From assembly GCA_048500275.1 (NCBI GenBank), contig JASNYI010000001.1, forward strand, positions 1,302,001-1,366,000: DNA of 64,000 bases. Direction: 5' to 3'. A program made the position numbers and the translations under genes. Of the stretch, positions 9,310 to 17,324 are shown one piece after another (position 1 is the first letter of the stretch; each line of letters begins with the position of its first letter). Source of the stretch: UBA5066 sp048500275 (lineage in GTDB: Bacteria > Acidobacteriota > Thermoanaerobaculia > UBA5066). The notes beneath the pieces are model-generated. The model did not search any database. It worked only from the letters and a program-made list of their open reading frames with translations, and was not told where the DNA came from.

Positions 9310-11088
9310 TCAGGCCGGCGATCGCGGGGCGCGCCCCGACGCGACGCTCCCCGCCCCCGAGCTCCCGGCGGTGGAGGCCGGCGGGGGCGCGCCGTGCGCG
9401 ACGAGGACCCGGTTGCGGCCGGCCGCCTTCGCGGCGTAGAGCGCGGCGTCGGCCTGCCTGAGCCAGGCCGACACCGAGACGCTCGTCCTCACGGCCGGGT
9501 CGAAGACGGCCACGCCGGCCGAGGCCGTGGCTCCCTGGTCCGCCCCCGCGATTCGCGCGCGGGCCACGCCGAGGCGGATCCGCTCGAGGCAGACGACGGC
9601 CTGGGCCGCGTCGGTCTCCGGGAGGAGGACGACGAACTCGTCCCCTCCGAACCGCGCGGCCAGGTCGGTGTCGCGGATCGAGTCGGTGAGCGCCCGGCTC
9701 GCGGCGACGAGGAGACGGTCGCCGGCGACGTGCCCGTGGCGGTCGTTGAACTCCTTGAAGGCGTCGAGGTCGAGGATCCCGAGCGCGACCGGGTGCGCGT
9801 GCCGGCGGGCGCGCGCGATCTCGAGGCTGAGCCTGTCGAAGAGGACCGTCCGGTTCGCGAGCCCCGTCAGGGGGTCGGTCGAGGCGGCGAGCCGGAGGCG
9901 GGCGAGCCGGTCGCCCATCGCCACCAGGAAGCCCACCATCAGGACGAAGAAGGCCGGCCCGGAGAGGAGGAAGTCGAGGGGGGCGCCGGGGCCGATTCCG
10001 AGGACGCTCGCGCTGTCGAAGGTCGCGGCGGCGATCGCGAGGGACGTGACCCCGAGAAGGAGACGCGCGTGGGGGGCGCGCCGCCGCGCAGAGACGACGA
10101 GGTGGAGGACGACGTCCGCCGCCGCGAGGGCCCCGAGAAGGTACGCGCCGGGCAGGATGTGGTAGAGGTCGTCGGCGCGCGGCCAGAGGAAGCACGCCAC
10201 CGTGCCCGCCGCCTGCCCCCCGAGAAGCGTGCGGTGGAACCACGCGACGGGCCGCTCGAAGAACTTCAGGAAGAGCAGGAGCGTCATCGCCGGGACGGCG
10301 AAGAGCCCCGCGTGCCCGACGCGAAAAAGGAACGTGAGGGGCAGCCCCGAGATCGACCAGACCGAGAGCCAGGAGACGAGGAACGACGCCGTCGCGGCTG
10401 TCGTGAGGAAGAAGTAGAGGAAGTCGGGCTGGCCGCGGTCCCGGAGGTAGAAGAAGAGCGAGAAGAGCCCCAGGGCGGCGAAGGCGACGGCGAGGAGCGC
10501 CCTCGGGGCCTCCCGGAGCGCCCGGGAGTGGAAGGCCGTGGAGACGGAGTCGATGCGCGGCGTGGCGGTGATCCCTCCCGCGCGCGGCCCCGCGTTGTAG
10601 ACCCTCACCGCGAGCGTGTGGCGGCCGGGCACCGCCGTCCGCGACGGGGGCAGCTCGTAGATCCTCTCGACGACGGTCCCCTTGTCGTAGTCGGGAGGGA
10701 ACTCGCCCGTGCGCCCGATCGGCTGACCGTCGAGGAAGACCTCGTCCACGTCCCGGATCTGCGGGCAGGCGAAGGCGAGCGGGACGATCGCCAGGGACGG
10801 GTCGAGGTCGAAGGTCACGCGGTACCACCCGGTGCCGTGCCCCGCGAACCCCGCCTCCTGCCACGAACCCGGCACCGGGATCGGGCGAAACGCCAGGCCG
10901 TCGAGCTCTGAGGCTCCGCCCGGCGGGTCGCCGAGCGCGAACTCCCAGGTGCCGGCGAGGCTCGCGGGCAGCCGCTCGACCCGGATCGCCTCGGCGGCGT
11001 CCTGCCCCGCGGCTGCGGTGGGCCTCAGCACGGCCGCCAGGGCCACGACGACGAGGATGCCGGCCCGTCGGAGCATTCGAGGCAGCAT
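9310..11088 (-). CDS. Diguanylate cyclase with 7TMR-DISM sensory part
   Basis: Makes cyclic di-GMP from two GTP in response to an extracellular signal. 592 residues: signal peptide (1-28), a periplasmic beta-sandwich of the 7TMR-DISM extracellular type (about 30-190, 'GTGWYRVTFDLDP' and 'PGRHTLAVRVYN'), seven or eight membrane helices (about 200-405), and a GGDEF domain (about 415-580). The active site reads RFGGDEFVVLLPETDA. An intact inhibitory I-site, RDTD, lies exactly five residues before GGDEF, so product inhibition is expected. Start chosen at the ATG giving MLPRMLRRAG; a second ATG four codons in is equally possible. The sensory fold suggests carbohydrate or small-ligand sensing. Confidence 0.92.
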   Translation of the reverse strand: MLPRMLRRAGILVVVALAAVLRPTAAAGQDAAEAIRVERLPASLAGTWEFALGDPPGGASELDGLAFRPIPVPGSWQEAGFAGHGTGWYRVTFDLDPSLAIVPLAFACPQIRDVDEVFLDGQPIGRTGEFPPDYDKGTVVERIYELPPSRTAVPGRHTLAVRVYNAGPRAGGITATPRIDSVSTAFHSRALREAPRALLAVAFAALGLFSLFFYLRDRGQPDFLYFFLTTAATASFLVSWLSVWSISGLPLTFLFRVGHAGLFAVPAMTLLLFLKFFERPVAWFHRTLLGGQAAGTVACFLWPRADDLYHILPGAYLLGALAAADVVLHLVVSARRRAPHARLLLGVTSLAIAAATFDSASVLGIGPGAPLDFLLSGPAFFVLMVGFLVAMGDRLARLRLAASTDPLTGLANRTVLFDRLSLEIARARRHAHPVALGILDLDAFKEFNDRHGHVAGDRLLVAASRALTDSIRDTDLAARFGGDEFVVLLPETDAAQAVVCLERIRLGVARARIAGADQGATASAGVAVFDPAVRTSVSVSAWLRQADAALYAAKAAGRNRVLVAHGAPPPASTAGSSGAGSVASGRAPRSPA

Positions 11089-11193
11089 GGCGCAGGTCGG
11101 CGCCGGGATCAATGCTCGTCGTCGCTCCGGGACCGGACGGTCCGGGTGTCCGGTCCCGCCGGCGCCCGGATAAGATGTCGCCGGAGGACACCC

Positions 11194-11904
11194 ATGGAGC
11201 TGAAGGATTCCGTCGTCCTCGTCACCGGTGCCGGCCGCGGCATCGGGCGGGCCCTCGCCCTCGCCGTCGCCCGCGAAGGGGCGCAGGTCGGGCTGATGGG
11301 CCTGACCGCTTCGCACCTCCTCGCCGTCGAGAGCGAGGTGAAGGCCCTCGGCGCCAGGGCCGCCGTCCTCGTGGGCGACGTCTCCGACGAGGGGAGCGTC
11401 TCGCGCTGCGTGGCCGCAGCCGAGCAGAAGCTCGGCCCGATCGACGTCCTCGTGAACAACGCCGGCGTCTTCGCCCACGGCTCGGTGGACCGCCTCGACG
11501 CCCTCGTCTTCGACCATACCCTCGCGGTGAACCTGCGCGGGCCGTTCCTCCTGGCGCGCGCGGTCCTTCCCGGCATGAAGAGCCGCCGCCGCGGCCACGT
11601 CGTCAACATCGCCTCCACGGCCGGCCGGCGGGGGTTCGCGGGAGGCGCGGCGTACTGCGCCTCGAAGTACGGCCTCGCCGGCCTCTCGGAGGCGATGCTC
11701 CACGACGTCCGCGGGCACGACGTCCGCGTCACCTGCCTCTTCCCGTCGACGGTCGCGACCGACATGGCGCGGCGCGGCGGGTTCCTGAAGGACGCCGACA
11801 AGGCGATCCGGCCCGAAGACGTCGCCGAGGCGGTCCTCGGCCTCCTCCGGCTCGACGCGCGGGTGCTGCCCGTGTCGCTCGAGCTCTGGCAGACGAACCC
11901 GTAG
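11194..11904 (+). CDS. Short-chain dehydrogenase/reductase
   Basis: Classical NAD(P)-dependent SDR of 236 residues. The cofactor motif TGAGRGIG (residues 11-18), NNAG, the catalytic Ser in 'NIASTAG' and the YCASK pair (Tyr-x-x-x-Lys) are all present. A GGAGGA site lies 5 bases before the ATG. It is divergent from the diguanylate cyclase with about 105 bases between. The substrate cannot be deduced. The family resembles 3-ketoacyl-ACP reductase-like SDRs. Confidence 0.9.
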   Translation: MELKDSVVLVTGAGRGIGRALALAVAREGAQVGLMGLTASHLLAVESEVKALGARAAVLVGDVSDEGSVSRCVAAAEQKLGPIDVLVNNAGVFAHGSVDRLDALVFDHTLAVNLRGPFLLARAVLPGMKSRRRGHVVNIASTAGRRGFAGGAAYCASKYGLAGLSEAMLHDVRGHDVRVTCLFPSTVATDMARRGGFLKDADKAIRPEDVAEAVLGLLRLDARVLPVSLELWQTNP

Positions 11905-11950
11905 GCCTCGGGAGGCGGGCGCGGCCTCGCCGCCGCCCCCGCCCCGGGGC

Positions 11951-13483
11951 TCATCGCGGGTCCGGCGCCTCCGGCCCGATGACGCGGTAGACCCAGCCCA
12001 TGTCGCGGGTCCCCTTCGCGGCGAGCTCCTCGCGCACGGCCCGGGCCTCCTGCGCCGTCGGGAACGCTCCGATCATGACCCGGTGCCAGACGCCCTTCTC
12101 GCCCAGGTCGACCTCGGCGACGAAGCCTTCCCGGCCGACGAGCCCCTCGATCCTCTTCAGGTCTCTCTCGGCGGACGCCCGGTCGCGGTAGGAGGTGAAG
12201 TGGATCGAGAAGGCCAGCGGCTGGCCGTCCCGGTCCTTCGTCACGACGAGGCCGTCCCTCGTTCGGGGAGCCGTCGCCGCGGGGGCCGGCCCGGCCTCGA
12301 GGGCTTTCACCTGGACGGGCTCGGGAGGGGCCGGCGTCGGCGCGGCCGTCACGGCCGGCGCCGGCGCGGCCGTCGCGGCGGGAGCCGGCGGAACGACGGG
12401 AACGGGTGCGGCCGCCGGTACGGCGTCGGGACTCTCGACCGCTTCCGGCGAAGGGACGCTGACCGGCGTCGCGAGGGGTGCGGGAGTGGCCTGCGGCCGG
12501 GGTCGCGCCACGGCGACCGGGGGCGGCGCATCCTCCCTCTCGACCCAGAGTCCGACGAGGAGATAGCCCAGGCCGGCGAGCGCGACGAGGCTCGCCGCCA
12601 CGCCGACGAGAAGGCCGATCCGCGGGCCGCCCTCCTTCGCGCGTCGACGTCCTCCCCTCGGAATCGTCAGGACGGTGTCCTCGTCGTCCTCGAAAGGCGG
12701 GGGGAACGGCTCCACGTCCGGCCGCTCCTCCGCCGGGCCCGGAGGCTCCGGCCGGGCGGGCACGACGGGCGAGGACCTCGGAAAGACCGACTGCAGGTCG
12801 ATCGACTGGGCCTCTCGCGAAAGGCGGGTCAGGGTCTCGTCGCCCGGACCCTTCTCGGGTTCGGGTTCGGGCGGGAGTATCGCCGTCGGGGCCTCCCCGC
12901 CGGGAACGGACTCCCCGAACACGTCCGCCTCGGCGGGCAGCGCAAAGGGCACGGGAGCGCCCGCCGCAGCTCCGGGACGGAGCCCGACCGGCCCGGGTGG
13001 CACCGGCGGCAGCTCCGGGGCCGTCGCGGCGTCCGAGAGGAGCGGCCCGGCGGCGCCGGCGTCGGCGAAGGGCTCGTGCGGCTCGGGGTCCCAGCGCAGG
13101 TCCATCGCCCCCGTCGTCTCGCTGAACGGCTCGTCCGCCGCCTCGGGGCCGAGGACGAACGACGGCTCGGGGCCCTCTTCGAAGACCTCGGCGGTCAGGG
13201 GGGGCGCGGGGGCCGGGGGCTGCGGAGCCGGTGGAGGATCGGGCATCGCCGGCCGCCTTCCTCCGGAGACGCGGAGGAGGGCCCGTTGGACGAGCTCCTC
13301 GAGAGGGACGCTGTCGCCTCCGGCGTCGCGGATCCGCTTGAGCTCCTCGGCGCAGACCTCGCGGGCCGCCCGGAACGCCACGTCCGGTTCGACCGGCGCG
13401 CGCGCCGTCAGCTCCTTCAGGACCTCGGAGACCGATGGCAGCATCCGTCGGATGCGCGGCGGTTCGCGTTCCTCCGGGCTCAT
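11951..13483 (-). CDS. Membrane-anchored SPOR-domain protein
   Basis: 510 residues and the last gene of the amidase/MamK-like operon; its ATG overlaps the stop of the actin gene (ATGA). Order: a small helical N-terminal domain (about 10-75), a long Pro/Ala/Glu-rich acidic cytoplasmic linker (75-280), one membrane helix (about 288-311), a Pro/Ala/Val periplasmic linker, and a C-terminal SPOR domain (about 421-503, 'GQPLAFSIHFTSY' ... 'WHRVMIGAFPTAQEA'). SPOR domains bind denuded glycan strands made by amidases at septa. The architecture is like FtsN or DamX, inverted to have a large cytoplasmic part that could touch the actin filament. The role in envelope or division work is inferred from domain and operon. 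Confidence 0.85.
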   Translation of the reverse strand: MSPEEREPPRIRRMLPSVSEVLKELTARAPVEPDVAFRAAREVCAEELKRIRDAGGDSVPLEELVQRALLRVSGGRRPAMPDPPPAPQPPAPAPPLTAEVFEEGPEPSFVLGPEAADEPFSETTGAMDLRWDPEPHEPFADAGAAGPLLSDAATAPELPPVPPGPVGLRPGAAAGAPVPFALPAEADVFGESVPGGEAPTAILPPEPEPEKGPGDETLTRLSREAQSIDLQSVFPRSSPVVPARPEPPGPAEERPDVEPFPPPFEDDEDTVLTIPRGGRRRAKEGGPRIGLLVGVAASLVALAGLGYLLVGLWVEREDAPPPVAVARPRPQATPAPLATPVSVPSPEAVESPDAVPAAAPVPVVPPAPAATAAPAPAVTAAPTPAPPEPVQVKALEAGPAPAATAPRTRDGLVVTKDRDGQPLAFSIHFTSYRDRASAERDLKRIEGLVGREGFVAEVDLGEKGVWHRVMIGAFPTAQEARAVREELAAKGTRDMGWVYRVIGPEAPDPR

Positions 13484-14496
13484 CCCGCGAGACGCTCCCA
13501 GTCGCCCTCGGGGGCGTCGGTGGCGATGGAGAGGGAGCCGCTGGCGCCGGCGAAGAGCGGGTCCTCGACGGAGCGCACCTTCCCGCCGCCGACGTCCTCG
13601 AGCGTCCGTTCGAGCGCCGCCGCGAGGCCGGGGATCTGCGAGCCCCCGCCCGCCAGGACGACGTTGTTCCTCACGCGCTGCTGGTACTCCGGGTCGACCC
13701 TCGACAGGAGGTCGAGCATCGTCTCCGAGAGCGGCCCGACGAGGCTCTCGCACGCCTTCCTCATCTCGGCGGTGATCTCGAGGCCCGTCGGCTTGCCCCG
13801 GACGGGGGCTTCCACGACGACGGGGCCCTTCGGCTCGCCGACGAAGCTGTGCTTCTCCTTCCAGTCGCGCACCATGTGGATGGAGAAGTTCGCCTCGGGG
13901 TGGCGCGCGCGGATCTGGAGGACGAGCTGCTCGTCGACGGAGTCGCCGGCGTGGGTCAGCGTCCGCTGGTCGTCGTCCGTCGGGTAGCGGCCGTTCATGA
14001 CGCAGAAGTCGCTCGTCCCCGCACCGATGTCGACGATCATCGTGTGGAGGAGGGCGTCCATCCCGTAGGCCACCGCGAACGGCTCGGAGACGAGGAGGAG
14101 GCTGTCGGCGATCCCCTTCACCGCGTTCCGGAGGTGCTGCCGGGAGACCCGCATCGCCTCGGCCGGGACGCCGACGACGGCGTGGACCGTCTTGCCCGCG
14201 CCGCCCGCCTTCTCGATGAGGTGGCCCAGGAGCTCGCGCACGGCGGCCTCGGCCTTCGGCGAGCCCTCCTTGATGAGGCCCCGCTCCAGCGGGCGGTGAA
14301 GGTCGAGCATCGGCCGGTTCTCCAGCGCCTCGTGCCCGAAGAGGACCGCCTTCTTCACGACCTTGCGGGCGACCATGTCGACGGGCCATCCGACGTAGCT
14401 CTCCACGACGTGGCGTTCGCCGTTCGAGGCCGCGATCGCGCTGCGCGAGGTGCCGAGGTCGATGCCGACGTGGAGGACGTCCTTCTTCCCGCTCAT
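13480..14496 (-). CDS. MamK-like bacterial actin
   Basis: 338-residue actin-fold ATPase. Phosphate-1 loop 'GIDLGTSRSA' (11-20), phosphate-2 loop 'DIGAGTSDF' (156-164), adenosine loop 'AGGGSQIPG' (292-300), and conserved 'VSEPFAVAYG' with Glu138. From memory it resembles magnetosome MamK more than MreB: 'YVGWP', 'FGHEAL', 'LDLHRPLERG' and 'VVGVPA' line up with MamK-type segments, and the amphipathic N-terminal helix of MreB is absent. It is joined to the amidase upstream and the SPOR protein downstream by 4-base ATGA overlaps. No mam genes are nearby, so a magnetosome role is unlikely. It probably forms a cytoplasmic filament that organises envelope enzymes. Identity as actin-like is secure; the function is inference. 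Confidence 0.85.
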   Translation of the reverse strand: MSGKKDVLHVGIDLGTSRSAIAASNGERHVVESYVGWPVDMVARKVVKKAVLFGHEALENRPMLDLHRPLERGLIKEGSPKAEAAVRELLGHLIEKAGGAGKTVHAVVGVPAEAMRVSRQHLRNAVKGIADSLLLVSEPFAVAYGMDALLHTMIVDIGAGTSDFCVMNGRYPTDDDQRTLTHAGDSVDEQLVLQIRARHPEANFSIHMVRDWKEKHSFVGEPKGPVVVEAPVRGKPTGLEITAEMRKACESLVGPLSETMLDLLSRVDPEYQQRVRNNVVLAGGGSQIPGLAAALERTLEDVGGGKVRSVEDPLFAGASGSLSIATDAPEGDWERLAG

Positions 14497-15509
14497 CCGT
14501 TCCCGCTCCTTCCCGTTTCCGCGTGGTTCCGTGCGTCCGCCCAGGCGCGCACGCCCCGGGCGAGCGCGTCGGCGATGGCCTCCCGGAAAGACCCGTCGCG
14601 CAGCAGGCGCGCGTCCTCCTCGTGCGAGAGGCAGGAGACCTCCGCGAGGATCCCCGGCATCTCGGAGGCGACGAGGACCAGGAACGGCGCGCTCTTGACG
14701 CCCCGGTCCCCGACCTGGGGCGAGAGCCTTCGCACCGAGGCGACGAGCTCCCGCTGGACCGACTCCGCGAGCTTCCGCGACTCCGCCTGCCGCACGTCCA
14801 CCCAGACCCCCTCGAGGAGGCCCCTGAAGTCGGCCAGGGAATAGCCCGAGGACCGGTTCTCGGCGCTCGCGAGCTGGCGGATCGCCGGGTCGTCGGTGGG
14901 GCCGAGGTAGTAGGTTTCGATCCCTCGGCGGTCGACCCGGGGGATCGAGTTGAGGTGGATCGAGACGAAGACGTCCCCTCCGGCCTCGCGCGCCCGGCGC
15001 GCCCGTTCCCGGAGCGAGACCGTCTCGTCGCCGGTGCGGGTCATCACGACGCGAAAGAGGCCGCCACCCAGCTTCCCCTCGACGCGCCGGGCCACGTCGA
15101 GGGCGATCTCCTTCTCGGGGGCGCCGTCGGCCGTCGTCGCGCCCGGGTCCGCGCCGCCGTGGCCGGCGTCGAGGACGATCGTCTTCACGTCGAGGTGGAA
15201 GAGCGTGGGGTCGATCGTCCGCGGCGCGGGCCAGGCGACGTTCTCGATCGCCGGCTCTGAGGGAGCCGGCGCCACGGTGCGCTGCGGGACGACGACGACC
15301 TCGGGCGCGGAGGGGCCTCCGCCGGAGAACGCGTTGATCGATGCGAAGAGGGCGAGGGGAACGGTCACGAAGGCCACGGCGCGCACGGCACGACGCACCC
15401 AGGCGCCTCCCTTTCGGATCCCGTCGGGCGGGCGCCCCTCGATCACCGCCAGGTTCTCCCGGACGGCGTCGCGCAGCATCTGCTTCTTCAGGCGGTCGGC
15501 GTTCCGCAT
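14493..15509 (-). CDS. N-acetylmuramoyl-L-alanine amidase, membrane-anchored
   Basis: Zinc amidase that cuts the bond between N-acetylmuramic acid and L-Ala in peptidoglycan. 338 residues: a cytoplasmic N-terminus of about 40 residues, one membrane helix (about 42-60), a Pro-rich linker and an Amidase_3 domain (about 108-325). Zinc ligands: His117 in DAGHGG, Glu132 in the following EK segment and His185 in SIHLNS. The catalytic Glu lies in 'ILAEVSCLSHEED'. Most AmiC-like amidases are exported with cleaved signals; an uncleaved anchor with a basic cytoplasmic tail gives it a way to contact the actin-like protein encoded next. The stop overlaps that gene's start (ATGA). Confidence 0.92.
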   Translation of the reverse strand: MRNADRLKKQMLRDAVRENLAVIEGRPPDGIRKGGAWVRRAVRAVAFVTVPLALFASINAFSGGGPSAPEVVVVPQRTVAPAPSEPAIENVAWPAPRTIDPTLFHLDVKTIVLDAGHGGADPGATTADGAPEKEIALDVARRVEGKLGGGLFRVVMTRTGDETVSLRERARRAREAGGDVFVSIHLNSIPRVDRRGIETYYLGPTDDPAIRQLASAENRSSGYSLADFRGLLEGVWVDVRQAESRKLAESVQRELVASVRRLSPQVGDRGVKSAPFLVLVASEMPGILAEVSCLSHEEDARLLRDGSFREAIADALARGVRAWADARNHAETGRSGNG

Positions 15510-15563
15510 GGACGGGCTGCGATTCTCGCAGGTTTCGGGCCGCCCGGAGGCGGGCCCCGGCCG

Positions 15564-16178
15564 TCACGGCGCGACGAGAACGGCGCGGACGGGCGACGCG
15601 TCCCCGCCCTCGATCCGGAGCGGAAACGCGACGAGGTCGTAGCGCCCCGGCGGGACGTGCGCGAGGACGAGCCCCTCGAGCCAGGCGACACCGGAGCGGA
15701 CGAGGGCCCGGTGCGCCTGAAAGGCCTGGTCCTCGAACGGGTCGACGGACGGCGTGTCGATGCCGACGAGGACGACGCCGCGCGCGGCGAGCTCCGGGGC
15801 GAGCGACGGGTCGAGCCCCGCGAAGTCGCCCGCGAAGCGCTCGCGGTCGTGGAACGTCCCCGTCTTCACGAGGAGTCGCGGCGCGGACGGGGGCTCGGAG
15901 AGGTCCTCGAGGCGGACTCGCCCGCGAGGCGCGACGCGCGCCTCGACGACCTGGCACGCCCCGATCCACGTCTCGAGCGGGATGGCGTCGATCGAGAGGG
16001 CTCCGGCGACCATGTGGAGCGGCGCGTCCGCGTGGGAGCCGAGGTGGAGCGTCGTCGCGATCGAGGAGAAGGTCGTCCCGTCGGCGTGCGACGTGACGTC
16101 CCGCGAGAACGCCACGTCGCCCGGCCAGACGGCCAGCCGTGCCGACAGCGGCGGCGAGAGGTCGATCAGGCGCGGCAT
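15564..16178 (-). CDS. Cyclase family protein, kynurenine formamidase-like
   Basis: 204 residues, the usual length for KynB-type arylformamidases, which hydrolyse N-formylkynurenine to kynurenine. The metal-binding signature appears as LHLGSHADAPLHM (HxGxHxDxPxH). Other family features: 'VWPGD' near the N-terminus, 'LLVKTG', 'VGIDTPSVDP' and the C-terminal 'AFPLRIEGGDASP'. It lies 10 bases after an aromatic amino acid hydroxylase on the same strand. No tryptophan 2,3-dioxygenase or kynureninase is in view, so the substrate may differ from N-formylkynurenine. Family is confident; exact reaction less so. Confidence 0.8.
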   Translation of the reverse strand: MPRLIDLSPPLSARLAVWPGDVAFSRDVTSHADGTTFSSIATTLHLGSHADAPLHMVAGALSIDAIPLETWIGACQVVEARVAPRGRVRLEDLSEPPSAPRLLVKTGTFHDRERFAGDFAGLDPSLAPELAARGVVLVGIDTPSVDPFEDQAFQAHRALVRSGVAWLEGLVLAHVPPGRYDLVAFPLRIEGGDASPVRAVLVAP

Positions 16179-16188
16179 CGGGCCCGCG

Positions 16189-17055
16189 TCACTGCCGCTC
16201 GAGCCAGGCGGAGACGTCCTCCACCATCCGCTCGAAGGAGGGCGAGACGTAGAGGACCTTCTGGTACTGCGTCGGGTCGTACGGGATCGAGGACGCCTCG
16301 TCGCAGTCGAGCGGCCGGATCTCGGCGTTCGTCTCGAAGTCCCCGAGCTCGCCGAACGAGGAAAGGAGCCCGGCGCCGACCGCCTTGCGCGCGCCGTCTT
16401 CCTCCACGAGCCCGAACTCGAGCGTGTACCAGTAGAGGTACTCGAGCCGCTTCAGCGCCTCGTCGTCGACCCGCCACGCCGCCTCGCCGAAGCGACGGGA
16501 GAGCTTCACGATGCCGGGATGAAAGAGGCTCGCCGCGTGCCCGACGAGCTCGTGGACGACGTCGGGCTCCGGCGTGTAGAGCGGCACCGAGTGGTGGCGC
16601 ATGTACTGGGTCGAGAGGAAGACCCCCTTCCCCATCATCCCGAGGAACATCCGCCCCGAGACGAGGCCGGCGACGGGGAGCATCCGGAAGCCCGCGCCCC
16701 GCTTCAGCGCCTCGTTCACGTCGGCGAGCTGGGGCACCCGGTCGCGGTCGAGGGCGAGCGCCGCGGAGCTCTCCCTCCACTCCCGGCAGGCCGATCGCTC
16801 GTGGAGCGGGGCGAGGTGCTCCCATACCGTCCGCCAGACGGCGTGCTCCTCTTCCGTGTACTCGGCGTGCGGGAGGGGGTCGCCCTCGCGGTACTCGAGC
16901 GCGAGCCTCGCGATGGCGTTGCGCCGGGCCCGGTAGACGGGGTCCTTGAAGCCCGGGTGGTCCGGGTCGAGGGGGACGAGCTCCTCCGCGCCCCCGGCGT
17001 GAGGGAGGTCCCCGTTCGCGACGACCGCACCGATCTTTCTCTTCATCTCGTTCAT
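16189..17055 (-). CDS. phhA: Aromatic amino acid hydroxylase (phenylalanine 4-monooxygenase-like)
   Basis: Pterin-dependent, non-haem iron hydroxylase, probably converting Phe to Tyr. 288 residues, matching the bacterial single-domain form. The iron ligands are visible: two His in 'PDVVHELVGHAASL' and the Glu in 'YWYTLEFGLVEEDG'. Near the end, 'SSIPYDPTQYQKVLYV' is typical of the family. There is no pterin carbinolamine dehydratase (phhB) next to it. Its partner in the transcript is a kynurenine formamidase-like cyclase, so a tryptophan-directed activity should be kept in mind. Start ATG at 17055; a second ATG three codons in is possible. Confidence 0.88.
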   Translation of the reverse strand: MNEMKRKIGAVVANGDLPHAGGAEELVPLDPDHPGFKDPVYRARRNAIARLALEYREGDPLPHAEYTEEEHAVWRTVWEHLAPLHERSACREWRESSAALALDRDRVPQLADVNEALKRGAGFRMLPVAGLVSGRMFLGMMGKGVFLSTQYMRHHSVPLYTPEPDVVHELVGHAASLFHPGIVKLSRRFGEAAWRVDDEALKRLEYLYWYTLEFGLVEEDGARKAVGAGLLSSFGELGDFETNAEIRPLDCDEASSIPYDPTQYQKVLYVSPSFERMVEDVSAWLERQ

Positions 17056-17074
17056 GCCGACCCGCCCGCTCGTC

Positions 17075-17275
17075 TCACTTCACCCTCTTGCGCCGCGGGA
17101 GCATGTCGTTCAGCTCGCGAAGGGCCATCTCGAGCCCTTGCTCGACCCCGGGGTCCGTCTCGCCGCGGAGCGCCTGCATCGCCGCCTCGTCGCGAAGGCG
17201 CTGGAGGCGGTGCGCGAGGGCCCTGAGGATCGTCTCGACGGCCTTCTGCTCCCCTTCGGTTCTCTCTCGTGCCAT
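17075..17275 (-). CDS. Small helical charged protein, unknown
   Basis: 66 residues, starting at the ATG inside CCATGG at 17275 (an ATG three codons further upstream is also in frame). Nearly all of it is predicted helix with heptad-like Leu spacing: 'VETILRALAHRLQRLRDEA' then 'GLEMALRELNDMLPRRKRVK', with a basic tail. It stands about 20 bases upstream of the hydroxylase gene and is divergent from the tRNA methyltransferase. I do not recognise the family. Coding is supported by the amphipathic pattern and compact spacing, not by a known domain. Confidence 0.5.
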   Translation of the reverse strand: MARERTEGEQKAVETILRALAHRLQRLRDEAAMQALRGETDPGVEQGLEMALRELNDMLPRRKRVK

Positions 17276-17324
17276 GGGCGGCATTCTGGACGAGACGCGC
17301 TCTCCTTTGGAAGATGATGCGACC

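Noticed and set aside
13480..14496. Magnetosome island
   Set aside because: The actin resembles MamK, but no mamA, B, E, I, L, M, O, P or Q-like genes surround it; neighbours are cell-wall proteins.
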